DNA of 64,000 nucleotides. It comes from Mageeibacillus sp. UBA4314. Lineage in GTDB: Bacteria; Bacillota; Clostridia; Saccharofermentanales; Saccharofermentanaceae. The stretch is from assembly GCA_002394605.1 (NCBI GenBank), contig DGUI01000029.1, forward strand, positions 62,044 to 126,043, written 5' to 3'. Positions 8,645 to 17,320 of this stretch are shown in pieces (position 1 is the stretch's first letter; the number at the start of each line of letters is the position of its first letter). A program made the translations under genes and the position numbers. The notes under the pieces are model-generated. The model did not search any database. It saw only the letters and a list, made by a program, of their open reading frames with translations, and was not told the origin of the DNA.

Positions 8645-8720
8645 ATTCTAACCCCTGAATTGCCAATAAAATCTCCGAAAAAATACGATTTTCGGAAAAA
8701 TCCGTATCGTTTGTCGTTTT
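8645..8720 (-). promoter_or_regulatory. Dispersed promoter element copy 1 plus -10
   Basis: Minus-strand copy of the shared element (8673-8720, ending CGGAG) followed by exactly 22 bp and the -10 TAGAAT (8650-8645). This copy can fold as ATAC-G-GATTTT-TCCG-AAAATC-GTAT, a ten-pair hairpin with one bulged G. Drives the nuclease-fold gene 7877-8638. Confidence 0.7.
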
Positions 8721-8815
8721 GTCAGATTGCAGTTTTTCATTGTGTATTTTTGTGCCTCTTGTAATCCTTCACGGTGCTAACATATGAATAGTATTTCTAT
8801 AAAGGAGGCGATTCT

Positions 8816-11800
8816 ATGTTGAATAAGAAAAAGACAGCGGCGCTTTTTCTTACGGCAAGCATGATGCTGACATGTACCCCGTTCACAGCACTGGCAGCAA
8901 CTACCGGTTGGCAGACCGACGGTGATTACAGAGTATATGTTAAGAAAGACGGTTCTTATACAAAGGGCTGGAAAGAGATCGGTAAGAAATGGTACTACTT
9001 TGATAAGAAGGGCCATGCCGTAACAGGACTCAAGGAGATCAAGAAGAAAACATACTACTTCAACTCCAAGGGCGCCATGCAGAAGGGCTGGCAGGAGATA
9101 GACGGGAAGAAGAAGTATTTCGGCAAGGACGGCGTAGAGGTCTTTAAGGATTGGGTCAAGAGCGGCGGCAAGTGGTATTACGTCAAGAAGAACGGCGTCA
9201 TGGCAACAGGCGTTACCAAGATCGGCAAAACCCTCTACAACTTCAAGTCATCCGGTGTCCGGAAGACCGGTTGGGAGACTAATGAAGACGGCACCAAGTA
9301 CTACTTTACGTCCAAGGGCGCAGTGAAGGGCTGGAAGGAGATCAGCAAGAAGTGGTATTACTTCAACACCGATACCTTCCTCATGACTACAGGCGTAAAG
9401 AAGATCAGCAAGAAGTATTACGTCTTCTCCGCGAAAGGCGTTATGCTGAAGAACGGCCTTAAGAAAGCTACAAACGGCCACAGTTACTACCTTGATAAGA
9501 AAGGGGTTGCCCTCACATCTGATTGGAAGCAGATCGGCAGCGACTGGTATTATTTCGGCAAGAGCGGCAAGATGGCTACAGGGCTGACGGAGATCGGCAA
9601 GGACACTTATTTCTTCTACGAAGACGGTAAGATGGCCAAGAGCGTTACCATCGACGGAATGAAGTTCGATAAGAACGGTAAGCTCGTATCCAAGACTCTT
9701 GCTGTCACGGGAACGACCTGGAAGAACGCCATAGACGGCGCTTACGTCAATACAAAGAGCCTTGAGCTGGTCGCAAAGTTCAATAACTACTCCGGTTCCA
9801 AGGTCTACTTTAAGGTAACCAAAGACGGTGAGGAACTCTTCTGCGGCGAGAAGGTGGACGCAAAGTCTTCCGTAACATTTACTTTCGCACCGGAGGGTGA
9901 CGAGCTCATCGAGGAAGGATTCGTCAAGCCCGGTTCTTACACATTTACGATCTACAGCGACAAGGACAAGAAGCTTGCTTCCGAGACTGTAGAGGTAACG
10001 CGAAATGATGTAACGGTAACTGAGGCAAGATGGTATCTTGCTGATGATAAGGACGGTAACTACAGCAATACAAAGAAACTCAACCTGGACGTCGATTTCA
10101 GCAACGAGGCAGACGTATATTACACAGTATCCAAAGATGATTCTGTGCTCTTCACGAGTGATGTCACAAAGGGTGCAACTTCTCTCGCAATGTACTATTC
10201 CAAGAGCGAGGGTGCTGAGCTTGTTGGCGGCAGGATCCCCGACGGATTTTACAAATTTACGGTATATACCGAGAGCGGAAAAGAAGTTTACTCTGCCACA
10301 GCGAAAGTAAGTAACGGATCTTCGCCGGTTGATCCTGGTAACGGCGATGTCATCATCACATGGCTCTACAAAGATGAGGAATTCACTAACTGGCAGGAAT
10401 ATGATAACGTGTCAGCGGTCGAGTTTGCAGCAACCTTTAAGGAAGACGCAGAGTTCTATTATACGCTGAGTAAAGGTAACACGGTTCTTTATACGAGCAG
10501 TAAGGTCACAACTTCCAACAAAAGATACAGCGGCTCTATCTACGGTTTTGATGATAAATATCTCTACAACGGATATCTTGTTGCAGGCGAATACACACTA
10601 ACGATCTATAATACGTCTGATGAGGCTGTAGGTTCGAAGAACGTTAAGATCAACAACAACTCACATGAGCAGATAGATTATGAGACTGTATGGACTGCAT
10701 ATGCTGATTACGGTTCAGGATACATTACATTGGAAACAGAGGTAACAAAGCTGTTCCAGAATGGACTCTATGCAGCTTTGTATTACGCTCCTTCCGGAAC
10801 ACCTTCTTCGTCCGATCAGTTACTGTATGACGCAACTGCGATGGATTATAATTTCATTCCAGGTGAATTTGATGAAGAAGACAGTAATCAGCTGCCCGAT
10901 CGTTATGAGTATACTTTCGTTTTTAATGACAGCAGTTTTGAGAGCGGATTATACTATGTGATCCTTGCCGAGGATGAGGCATCTGTTGGCAATCCTCTTG
11001 CAGTTGTTGATGTTGAATATACCAAGCCTCAACCTCCGGACCCCATCGATCCTGATAAATTCCTGGTATGGAGCTGGAATGAAGAAATCTTAAATACTAT
11101 CCAGAGATATTCCGATGCTGAATTCCAGTATTCCACTACACCGAGCAATGCGTACAGACAAGCTCTGGACGTTGTTCTGACGACCGGTGAAGGAGCTCCT
11201 GATATGTACGGACTCGAAGCAGGCTACATTCAGGAATATATGAATACAAATAAGGCGATTCCCGTATCACAACTTGGTATTACTGACGAAGAGCTTTCTG
11301 ATATGTTCAGCTATACTTTGAATATCGGCTCTTCTTCGGACGGCAAGGTAATGGCATTGGCCTGGGGTGCTCATCCCGGCGGCGTGTTCTATAACAGAAG
11401 TGTCGCACAGAAGTATCTTGGTGTATCAGCTCCTAATGATGTTCAGACATATTATTCATCATGGGATAAGTTCCTTGAACTGTCCAGAACGGTCAATACA
11501 AATTCTAATGGCACGGTCAAGGCTACAGCTGCAATTGCGGATTCAGAGAGAGCTTACCTTGCTGGAAGAACAAGAAAATGGGTCGTAAACGGAGTGGCAG
11601 ATTTTGATTCTTGCTCAGAGAGTTTCCTTGATTTCGGTAAGCTCCTGTTCAATGAAAATCTGACATTCAATGCTGCGCAGTGGAGTAGTGACGAGTGGAT
11701 GTATGGTTCAACAAACGGAACAGTTCTTTCTTACTTCGGACCTATGTGGCTTGGACAATATTCTCTGGGAATTGTAGAATATGATGGCACTGTTGTAAAA

Positions 11801-12208
11801 GACGAGTGGGGATTTGTGAAAGCACCTACAGATTTCTTCTGGGGTGGTACATGGGTCGCTGCATCACCCTATTGCAAGAACAAAGAGACAGCTGCAAAGA
11901 TCCTGCGGGATGTCTGCCTCGATCAGAACAATCTTACTTTGATGGCAAAGAATAATGAATTCGTCAACAGCAAGACAGTCATGAACAGGATCAAGTATGA
12001 TTCTTCATGGAAATTCAACTGGCTTGGAGGTCAGAACCCTGTTGCTAAGCTGATCGAGATCGCAGAGGGATGTGACAATCAGTTAATTGATGAAGATAGC
12101 TACACAGATTATTACTATGTTGTTGCCGATCAGTATATTAATGGAGAGATCGATTCTGTTGCCCAAGCAAAACAAGTATTCAAGGCGATGATCGCTGATG
12201 ATGACTGA
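8816..12208 (+). CDS. Wall-binding-repeat protein fused to an extracellular sugar-ABC-type solute-binding domain
   Basis: 1130 residues with AAAGGAGG before the ATG. A signal peptide (about 1-27, cleavage after TALA) is followed by about 13 aromatic wall-binding repeats (about 30-295; cores KWYYFDKKGHA, YYFNSKGAMQKGW). Then come about four modules of roughly 100 residues (about 300-735), each with a W-rich strand and ending in a YTFTIY-like motif, probably Ig-like and related to one another. The last about 390 residues resemble an extracellular solute-binding protein of sugar ABC importers: FLVWSWNEEI, EGAPDMYGLEAGYIQEYM, GGVFYNRSVAQKYLG, then GTVLSYFGPMWLGQY and FFWGGTWVAASPYCKN. Gram-positive binding proteins are normally lipoproteins; this one has no convincing lipobox (MLTC has a poor -1 residue). 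No permease or ATPase gene adjoins it. Confidence 0.82.
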   Translation: MLNKKKTAALFLTASMMLTCTPFTALAATTGWQTDGDYRVYVKKDGSYTKGWKEIGKKWYYFDKKGHAVTGLKEIKKKTYYFNSKGAMQKGWQEIDGKKKYFGKDGVEVFKDWVKSGGKWYYVKKNGVMATGVTKIGKTLYNFKSSGVRKTGWETNEDGTKYYFTSKGAVKGWKEISKKWYYFNTDTFLMTTGVKKISKKYYVFSAKGVMLKNGLKKATNGHSYYLDKKGVALTSDWKQIGSDWYYFGKSGKMATGLTEIGKDTYFFYEDGKMAKSVTIDGMKFDKNGKLVSKTLAVTGTTWKNAIDGAYVNTKSLELVAKFNNYSGSKVYFKVTKDGEELFCGEKVDAKSSVTFTFAPEGDELIEEGFVKPGSYTFTIYSDKDKKLASETVEVTRNDVTVTEARWYLADDKDGNYSNTKKLNLDVDFSNEADVYYTVSKDDSVLFTSDVTKGATSLAMYYSKSEGAELVGGRIPDGFYKFTVYTESGKEVYSATAKVSNGSSPVDPGNGDVIITWLYKDEEFTNWQEYDNVSAVEFAATFKEDAEFYYTLSKGNTVLYTSSKVTTSNKRYSGSIYGFDDKYLYNGYLVAGEYTLTIYNTSDEAVGSKNVKINNNSHEQIDYETVWTAYADYGSGYITLETEVTKLFQNGLYAALYYAPSGTPSSSDQLLYDATAMDYNFIPGEFDEEDSNQLPDRYEYTFVFNDSSFESGLYYVILAEDEASVGNPLAVVDVEYTKPQPPDPIDPDKFLVWSWNEEILNTIQRYSDAEFQYSTTPSNAYRQALDVVLTTGEGAPDMYGLEAGYIQEYMNTNKAIPVSQLGITDEELSDMFSYTLNIGSSSDGKVMALAWGAHPGGVFYNRSVAQKYLGVSAPNDVQTYYSSWDKFLELSRTVNTNSNGTVKATAAIADSERAYLAGRTRKWVVNGVADFDSCSESFLDFGKLLFNENLTFNAAQWSSDEWMYGSTNGTVLSYFGPMWLGQYSLGIVEYDGTVVKDEWGFVKAPTDFFWGGTWVAASPYCKNKETAAKILRDVCLDQNNLTLMAKNNEFVNSKTVMNRIKYDSSWKFNWLGGQNPVAKLIEIAEGCDNQLIDEDSYTDYYYVVADQYINGEIDSVAQAKQVFKAMIADDD

Positions 12209-12236
12209 CATAGTTTTGATCATCTTTTAATGAGTG

Positions 12237-12262
12237 AGAGCCGCCCTTCGGGGCGGCTCTTT
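12237..12262 (+). terminator. Intrinsic terminator of the wall-binding/SBP gene
   Basis: AGAGCCGCCC-TTCG-GGGCGGCTCT, a perfect ten-pair stem closed by a C(UUCG)G tetraloop, followed by TT. Confidence 0.85.
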
Positions 12263-12271
12263 GCTGAAATT

Positions 12272-12300
12272 AAAACAACCGCCTCACCAGAGGCGGCTGT
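12272..12300 (-). terminator. Intrinsic terminator of leuS
   Basis: On the minus strand ACAGCCGCCTC-TGGT-GAGGCGGTTGT is followed by TTTTAAT. The stem has one G-T pair and lies 27 bp past the leuS stop. Confidence 0.8.
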
Positions 12301-12326
12301 TCTTTCCTCATCTAACAAAAACAACC

Positions 12327-14804
12327 TTACTTCGCGACGATGTTTGCAAGTCTTCCCTTAACGTAGATGAACTTGACGATAGATCTGCCGGCGAGAGCAC
12401 CCTCGAGCTTGGGGTCAGCCTTGACGATCTCTTCGACAGCGGCCTGGTCGGCTTCGGAAGGAATGTCGACCTTGAACTGGACCTTGCCGTTGATCTGTAC
12501 TGCGATCTCGATCGTGTCCTTAACGAGTGCTGACTCATCGTAAGAAGGCCATGCCTGGTTGAATACCGAGTAGCTGTTGCCCATGATCTCCCACTGCTCC
12601 TCAGCGAAATGAGGTGCGAACGGGGAGAGAATAAGGATCAGCTCCTCCACGGTGTAACGGAGCATTGCAGGATTGCAGTCTGTATTCTGCTGGTACTTGC
12701 CGATGGCGTTAAGGAGCTCCATCATACGTGCAACTGACGTGTTGAACTGGAACCTGTCGATATCAGCCGTAGCGCTCTTGATAGTATAATTGAGGACGTA
12801 GTTGAGGTCCTTCTCATTCTTGCCGAGTTCGATGGACGAGATATCGGTTGAAGGGATATCCTTAACGTCAGATACGACACGCTCGATCCTGTCGATGAAC
12901 TTGACGATGGCCTTCAGTCCTTCGTCGCTCCACGGTCCTCCGTCGATGTATGCAAAGCCGAATGCGAGATATGTCCTGAACACGTCAGAACCGTACTTGG
13001 CGATGTATTCGTCGGGCGCGATCGTGTTGCCCTTGGACTTGCTCATCCTGTTGCCGTCGGGACCTAAGATGATGCCCTGGTGAACGAGACTTGCGAAAGG
13101 CTCGTCGAAGTCGACAAGACCCATATCCCTCATCGCTTTGCAGAAGAACCTTGCATAGAGCAGGTGCATTGCTGCGTGCTCAGGACCGCCGACGTACTTG
13201 TCAACAGGACACATCTTATTGACAAGTGAACTGTCGAAGATTGCATTCTCATTCTTGGGGTCAACGTATCTGAACTGATACCATGATGAATCAACGAAAG
13301 TATCCATCGTATCAGGATCCCTCTTCGCGTCAGCGCCGCACTTGGGGCACTTGCAGTTGATGAATGAATCACACTTGGCAAGAGGACTCTCTCCGTCGGG
13401 TGTGAATTCAACGTCGTACGGGAGGAGGACAGGAAGATCCTTCTCGGGAACGGGAACAACTCCGCATGAAGGACAGTGGATCATGGGGATAGGTGTACCC
13501 CAGTAACGCTGTCTGGAGATGAGCCAGTCTCTTAATCTGTAATTGACCTTCTTCTCACCCATGCCCATCGAGTTCAGCTTAGCCACGATCGCATCGATGG
13601 CAGCGTGCATTTCGAGTCCGTCGAACTCGCCGGAGTTAACGAGAACGCCCTTCTTCTCGCAGTAGGGGAGTTCATCCTCAGCGCCTTCTTCTGAAGCAAC
13701 AACGCGGATTATGTCGAGACCGTACTTTGTAGCAAATTCGAAGTCTCTCTCATCGTGAGAGGGAACAGCCATGACGACGCCGGTGCCGTAAGCTGCGATT
13801 ACATAATCAGCTGCCCAGATCGGAACCTTGCGGCCGTTCAGAGGATGGATGGCATAAGCACCTGTAAAGACGCCTGTCTTCTCGCGGGTGGTGCTCATTC
13901 TGTCAATATCCGTAACCTTGGATGTTGCAAGTCTGTATGCGTCAACAGCTTCCTTGCACTCAGCGGTCGTAAGCTTCTCGCAGAGCTCTGACTCAGGTGC
14001 AACAACAACATAAGTAACGCCCATGAAAGTATCAGCTCTCGTAGTGAATACCTCGAGCTTCAACGGGTTTCCGTCATCGTCCAGAAGCTGCTTGCCGTCC
14101 TTCTCGACGTAGAAAGCAACCTGTGAGCCTTCGGACCTGCCGATCCAGTTGGTCTGGATCTTCTTCGTCTTCTCAGGCCAGTCGAGCTGGGGGAGGCAGT
14201 CAAGGAGCTCCTGTGCATAATCAGTGATCTTGAAGAACCACTGTGTCATGTGCTTATGTACTACTTCCGTATGGCATCTCTCACACGCGCCGTCAACGAC
14301 CTGCTCATTGGCAAGAACGGTCTGACACTGGGGACACCAGTTAACGGGTGCGTTCTTACGGTATGCCAGACCCTTGTTGTAGAGCTGGATGAAGAACCAC
14401 TGGTTCCACTTGTAGTATTCAGGCATGCATGTGGCGATCTCGTAGTCCCAGTCGTATGTCGCGCCCATTTCGCGGAGCTGCTTCTCCATCGTGGCGATAT
14501 TCTTGAGCGTGGAATCCTTGGGGTGGATGCCCGTCTTGATGGCATAATTCTCTGCAGGCAGTCCGAAAGAGTCGAATCCCATCGGATGGAATACGTTATA
14601 TCCCTGCATCCTCTTCATCCTTGACCATGAATCGGTCAGGGAGTAGTTGTACCAGTGTCCGAGGTGGAGATTGGCACCTGACGGATATGAGAACATCTCG
14701 AGACAATAGAGCTTGTCGCCCTTAGCGTTAGGATCAAACTTATAAAGCTTGGTATCCTCCCATTTCTTCTGCCATTTACGGTCGATATCAACTGAGTATG
14801 ACAT
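12327..14804 (-). CDS. leuS: Leucyl-tRNA synthetase
   Basis: 825 residues, the normal bacterial length. It charges tRNA-Leu with leucine. The class I HIGH motif is HLGH (residues 47-50), the zinc-like insertion has CPQCQ and CERCH (about 155-185), the CP1 editing domain includes TTREKTG and GTGVVMAVPSHDERD, and the KMSKS loop is NRMSKSKGNT near residue 585. The C-terminal anticodon-binding and leucyl domains are intact. It is a single-gene unit with its own extended -10 (14839-14847). The 169-bp upstream region is too short and lacks the conserved sequence for a T-box leader. Confidence 0.97.
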   Translation of the reverse strand: MSYSVDIDRKWQKKWEDTKLYKFDPNAKGDKLYCLEMFSYPSGANLHLGHWYNYSLTDSWSRMKRMQGYNVFHPMGFDSFGLPAENYAIKTGIHPKDSTLKNIATMEKQLREMGATYDWDYEIATCMPEYYKWNQWFFIQLYNKGLAYRKNAPVNWCPQCQTVLANEQVVDGACERCHTEVVHKHMTQWFFKITDYAQELLDCLPQLDWPEKTKKIQTNWIGRSEGSQVAFYVEKDGKQLLDDDGNPLKLEVFTTRADTFMGVTYVVVAPESELCEKLTTAECKEAVDAYRLATSKVTDIDRMSTTREKTGVFTGAYAIHPLNGRKVPIWAADYVIAAYGTGVVMAVPSHDERDFEFATKYGLDIIRVVASEEGAEDELPYCEKKGVLVNSGEFDGLEMHAAIDAIVAKLNSMGMGEKKVNYRLRDWLISRQRYWGTPIPMIHCPSCGVVPVPEKDLPVLLPYDVEFTPDGESPLAKCDSFINCKCPKCGADAKRDPDTMDTFVDSSWYQFRYVDPKNENAIFDSSLVNKMCPVDKYVGGPEHAAMHLLYARFFCKAMRDMGLVDFDEPFASLVHQGIILGPDGNRMSKSKGNTIAPDEYIAKYGSDVFRTYLAFGFAYIDGGPWSDEGLKAIVKFIDRIERVVSDVKDIPSTDISSIELGKNEKDLNYVLNYTIKSATADIDRFQFNTSVARMMELLNAIGKYQQNTDCNPAMLRYTVEELILILSPFAPHFAEEQWEIMGNSYSVFNQAWPSYDESALVKDTIEIAVQINGKVQFKVDIPSEADQAAVEEIVKADPKLEGALAGRSIVKFIYVKGRLANIVAK

Positions 14805-14838
14805 ATTATTTACCTCTTATTAGAAAAATATCTATAGA

Positions 14839-14847
14839 AGTATATCA
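14839..14847 (-). promoter_or_regulatory. Extended -10 promoter of leuS
   Basis: On the minus strand TGATATACT, about 35 bases before the leuS ATG. No clear -35. Confidence 0.45.
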
Positions 14848-14879
14848 CAACTTGCCATATTTTTGACATAGAGTTGCAA

Positions 14880-14907
14880 TTGCTTTTTGACCTTCTTAAT
14901 GTATAAT
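14880..14907 (+). promoter_or_regulatory. Promoter of the mreB-like gene
   Basis: TTGCTT, 16 bp, TATAAT; the ATG is at 14974 with GAGGTGA as Shine-Dalgarno. Confidence 0.6.
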
Positions 14908-14973
14908 GAAAATGCTTTTTATGGTAAAAAGGCGTGTTATGCGCGCTTGTCTATATAGATATGAGGTGAATTT

Positions 14974-15984
14974 ATGGGCTTAGGCATGGAAATAGGTATC
15001 GATTTAGGTACCAGCAGTGTATTGATCTATGTTCGCGGCAAGGGTGTCGTTCTCAAGGAACCGTCCGTCGTCGCAGTTAATAATAAGACCGGTAAGGTAT
15101 TGGCAGTAGGTGAGTCTGCAAGTCTTATGCTCGGAAGGACTCCGGGCGTTGTTGAAGCGATCAGGCCGTTAAGGGAAGGCGTTATCTCTGACTTCAGAGC
15201 TACGGAAGTAATGCTCAAGGCATTCATCGGACGCGTGTGCTCCGGCCTTAGGGCAACATACTTCAAGCCTACCATCGTTGTCTGCGTACCTTCCGTTATT
15301 ACTCCCGTAGAGCAGCAGGCAGTAGAGAATGCCTGCCGTCACGCAGGTGCCAAGGATGTATTCCTGATAAGAGAACCTATAGCTGCTGCTATCGGCGCCG
15401 GTATCGATATCACAAAAGCATGCGGTTCAATGGTCGTTGACATCGGCGGCGGTACGACGGATATCTCCGTTATCTCACTCTGTGAGCCTGTTGTAGATGC
15501 TTCTCTTAAGGTTGCAGGCGATAAGTTCGACGAAGCGATCATCAAGCATGTAAAGAGAAGACATAACGTATTGATCGGTGACAAGACAGCTGAGATGCTT
15601 AAGATCCAGATCGGCTGCGCTTACCCGAGAGATGAGGAACTTACATTGGACGTCAAGGGACGTAACCTTATCACAGGTCTTCCTTCAACGGTTACGGTAT
15701 CTTCAACTGAGATGCTCGAAGCTCTGGAAGAACCGGTATCAGCGATATTCGAAGCTGTGCATGTAGTCCTTGAGAAGACACCTCCGGAACTCCTTGCAGA
15801 TATCTCCACAAGAGGCATCGTCATGACGGGCGGCGGATCACTGCTCTATGGTCTTGACAGGATGCTCGCCACCAAGATCGGTATCGAAGTATATCTTGCT
15901 CAGGATCCCGTATCCTGTGTCGCCATCGGAACAGGTAAGGCACTCGATATGATGGACAAGTTCGCAGCACTGAGCGATAACTGA
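14974..15984 (+). CDS. mreB: MreB/Mbl-type rod-shape actin homologue
   Basis: 336 residues. The actin-type ATPase motifs are present: phosphate-1 GIDLGTSS (residues 8-15), phosphate-2 VDIGGGTTDISV (about 153-164), and the adenosine motif GIVMTGGGSLLYGLD near 285. MreB-family filaments lie under the membrane and steer lateral wall synthesis. There is no mreC/mreD downstream, so this may be an Mbl-like second copy rather than the mreBCD gene; the sequence alone does not separate the two. The following gene encodes a DUF218 membrane protein, also plausibly an envelope function. Confidence 0.9.
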   Translation: MGLGMEIGIDLGTSSVLIYVRGKGVVLKEPSVVAVNNKTGKVLAVGESASLMLGRTPGVVEAIRPLREGVISDFRATEVMLKAFIGRVCSGLRATYFKPTIVVCVPSVITPVEQQAVENACRHAGAKDVFLIREPIAAAIGAGIDITKACGSMVVDIGGGTTDISVISLCEPVVDASLKVAGDKFDEAIIKHVKRRHNVLIGDKTAEMLKIQIGCAYPRDEELTLDVKGRNLITGLPSTVTVSSTEMLEALEEPVSAIFEAVHVVLEKTPPELLADISTRGIVMTGGGSLLYGLDRMLATKIGIEVYLAQDPVSCVAIGTGKALDMMDKFAALSDN

Positions 15985-16031
15985 TAAGGTATCCTTCTGA
16001 CAGATCATCTATGATATAGATAAGGGTCTAT

Positions 16032-17225
16032 ATGAGATTTGATACGATCAACAAGAAGCCCAAACTGTGGAATATCGCAATACTGACAGCTGTTACGGCA
16101 GCTGTCGTTTTGATTGTTGCTCTTACGGTTCCTTCTCCGGTGTTCTGGTTGATCATGATCATAAGTGATGTTTATCTTGCAGCAGTTCTCGGCATGATGA
16201 TCAATGCATGGATCAGACAGATCAGATATAATCCGTATTCATATAATTCTGTCTATTATATCGGCTTTGCGCTGTTCATATTATTTGATCTGATCCTGAT
16301 GATAACGATGACCATATCGGTTTTCTATGACCCTGAGAAGTACACTTTTGTTACCTGTCTTGAAGTTATCATGCATTCGGCACGTAATTTTATGATGATC
16401 ACATCGCCGCTTATCTTTTTCTTTGCGGGATTGCTGGTTGTATCCAACGTGGATCTCATGAAGCATGAAGGCCGCAGCATTGTCAATTCGCTCGGGATAG
16501 TCCTGGCATTCGTACTCGTAGCAGGTGAACTGTTTATCTTTTTCAGTGATTACACATTCCTGGCACTGTTCACGGATCTGATTGCTGCCGTATATCTTTA
16601 TTTCGAGTGTATGATGCTCGGTACGATAGTATCCAATGCGATAGTCGTAACTCATAAGCCTGACCCGGATAAGGATTTTATCATCATATTGGGATGTGCT
16701 ATCCGTCCGGACGGGACACCGAGACCTTTGCTTCAGTCGAGGATCGATAAGGCGATGGAGTTTGCGAAGTATCAGGTAAGCAAGACCGGCAAAGAACCGG
16801 TCTTTGTCGCTTCGGGCGGACAGGGAGCAGACGAAGCGATGCCTGAGAGTACTGCGATCAAGAGATATCTTCTTGTACAGGGCATTCCTGAGGATAGGAT
16901 AATCGAAGAGGATAAGTCTACGAATACGCTCGAGAATATGCGTTACTCGAAAGAGAAGATCTCAGCAATAGATCCGTCTGCAAAGGTCATATTCTCGACT
17001 ACGAATTATCACGTCTTCAGGAGCGGCACATATGCACGTAAAGTCAAGATGAGAGCTACCGGTATCGCGGCCCGCACGAAATGGTATTTCTGGCCGAACG
17101 CATCGGTACGTGAGTTCGTCAGTCTCTTAACTGAACACAGGAGAAAACAGGTCCTCGTCCTTGGCGGGCTCCTAATGATCTATGTAGTCCTGACTCTTGT
17201 TCAATTGTGGGCGATAAATCATTGA
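16032..17225 (+). CDS. DUF218 (YdcF/ElyC/SanA-like) membrane protein
   Basis: 397 residues. The N-terminal about 200 residues form several transmembrane helices. From about 215 the DUF218 domain follows: DFIIILGCAIRPDGTPRPLLQSR, FVASGGQGADEAMPES, then STNTLENMRYS and STTNYHVFRSG, the conserved G-C/S-x-x-G and N-T-x-x-N signatures. A final hydrophobic helix (about 375-394) ends the protein. Family members act in envelope or peptidoglycan-precursor maintenance, but their reaction is not established. It sits 47 bp after the mreB-like gene with an AAGGG ribosome site, so co-expression is likely. Confidence 0.82.
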   Translation: MRFDTINKKPKLWNIAILTAVTAAVVLIVALTVPSPVFWLIMIISDVYLAAVLGMMINAWIRQIRYNPYSYNSVYYIGFALFILFDLILMITMTISVFYDPEKYTFVTCLEVIMHSARNFMMITSPLIFFFAGLLVVSNVDLMKHEGRSIVNSLGIVLAFVLVAGELFIFFSDYTFLALFTDLIAAVYLYFECMMLGTIVSNAIVVTHKPDPDKDFIIILGCAIRPDGTPRPLLQSRIDKAMEFAKYQVSKTGKEPVFVASGGQGADEAMPESTAIKRYLLVQGIPEDRIIEEDKSTNTLENMRYSKEKISAIDPSAKVIFSTTNYHVFRSGTYARKVKMRATGIAARTKWYFWPNASVREFVSLLTEHRRKQVLVLGGLLMIYVVLTLVQLWAINH

Positions 17226-17228
17226 GTG

Positions 17229-17279
17229 CGGCAAAAACGACAATGCTATGTTGTTTTTGCCGAAGAACGGGTATATAAT
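17229..17279 (+). promoter_or_regulatory. Promoter with overlapping 14-bp inverted repeat
   Basis: CGGCAAAAACGACA (17229-17242) is inverted as TGTTGTTTTTGCCG (17249-17262) with one G-T mismatch. The right arm overlaps the -35 TTGTTT (17251-17256), which lies 17 bp from TATAAT (17274-17279). The repeat could be an operator for the ATPase gene or a terminator for the upstream gene; it lacks a T-tract. Confidence 0.55.
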
Positions 17280-17320
17280 CACCTCATAAGATAATAGTGG
17301 TTACATAAGAGGTGAACTAT

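Noticed and set aside
8673..8720. ComK box (AAAA-N5-TTTT) in the dispersed element
   Set aside because: Only copy 1 contains AAAATCGTATTTT; the other three copies have ATTTTCGTATTTT.
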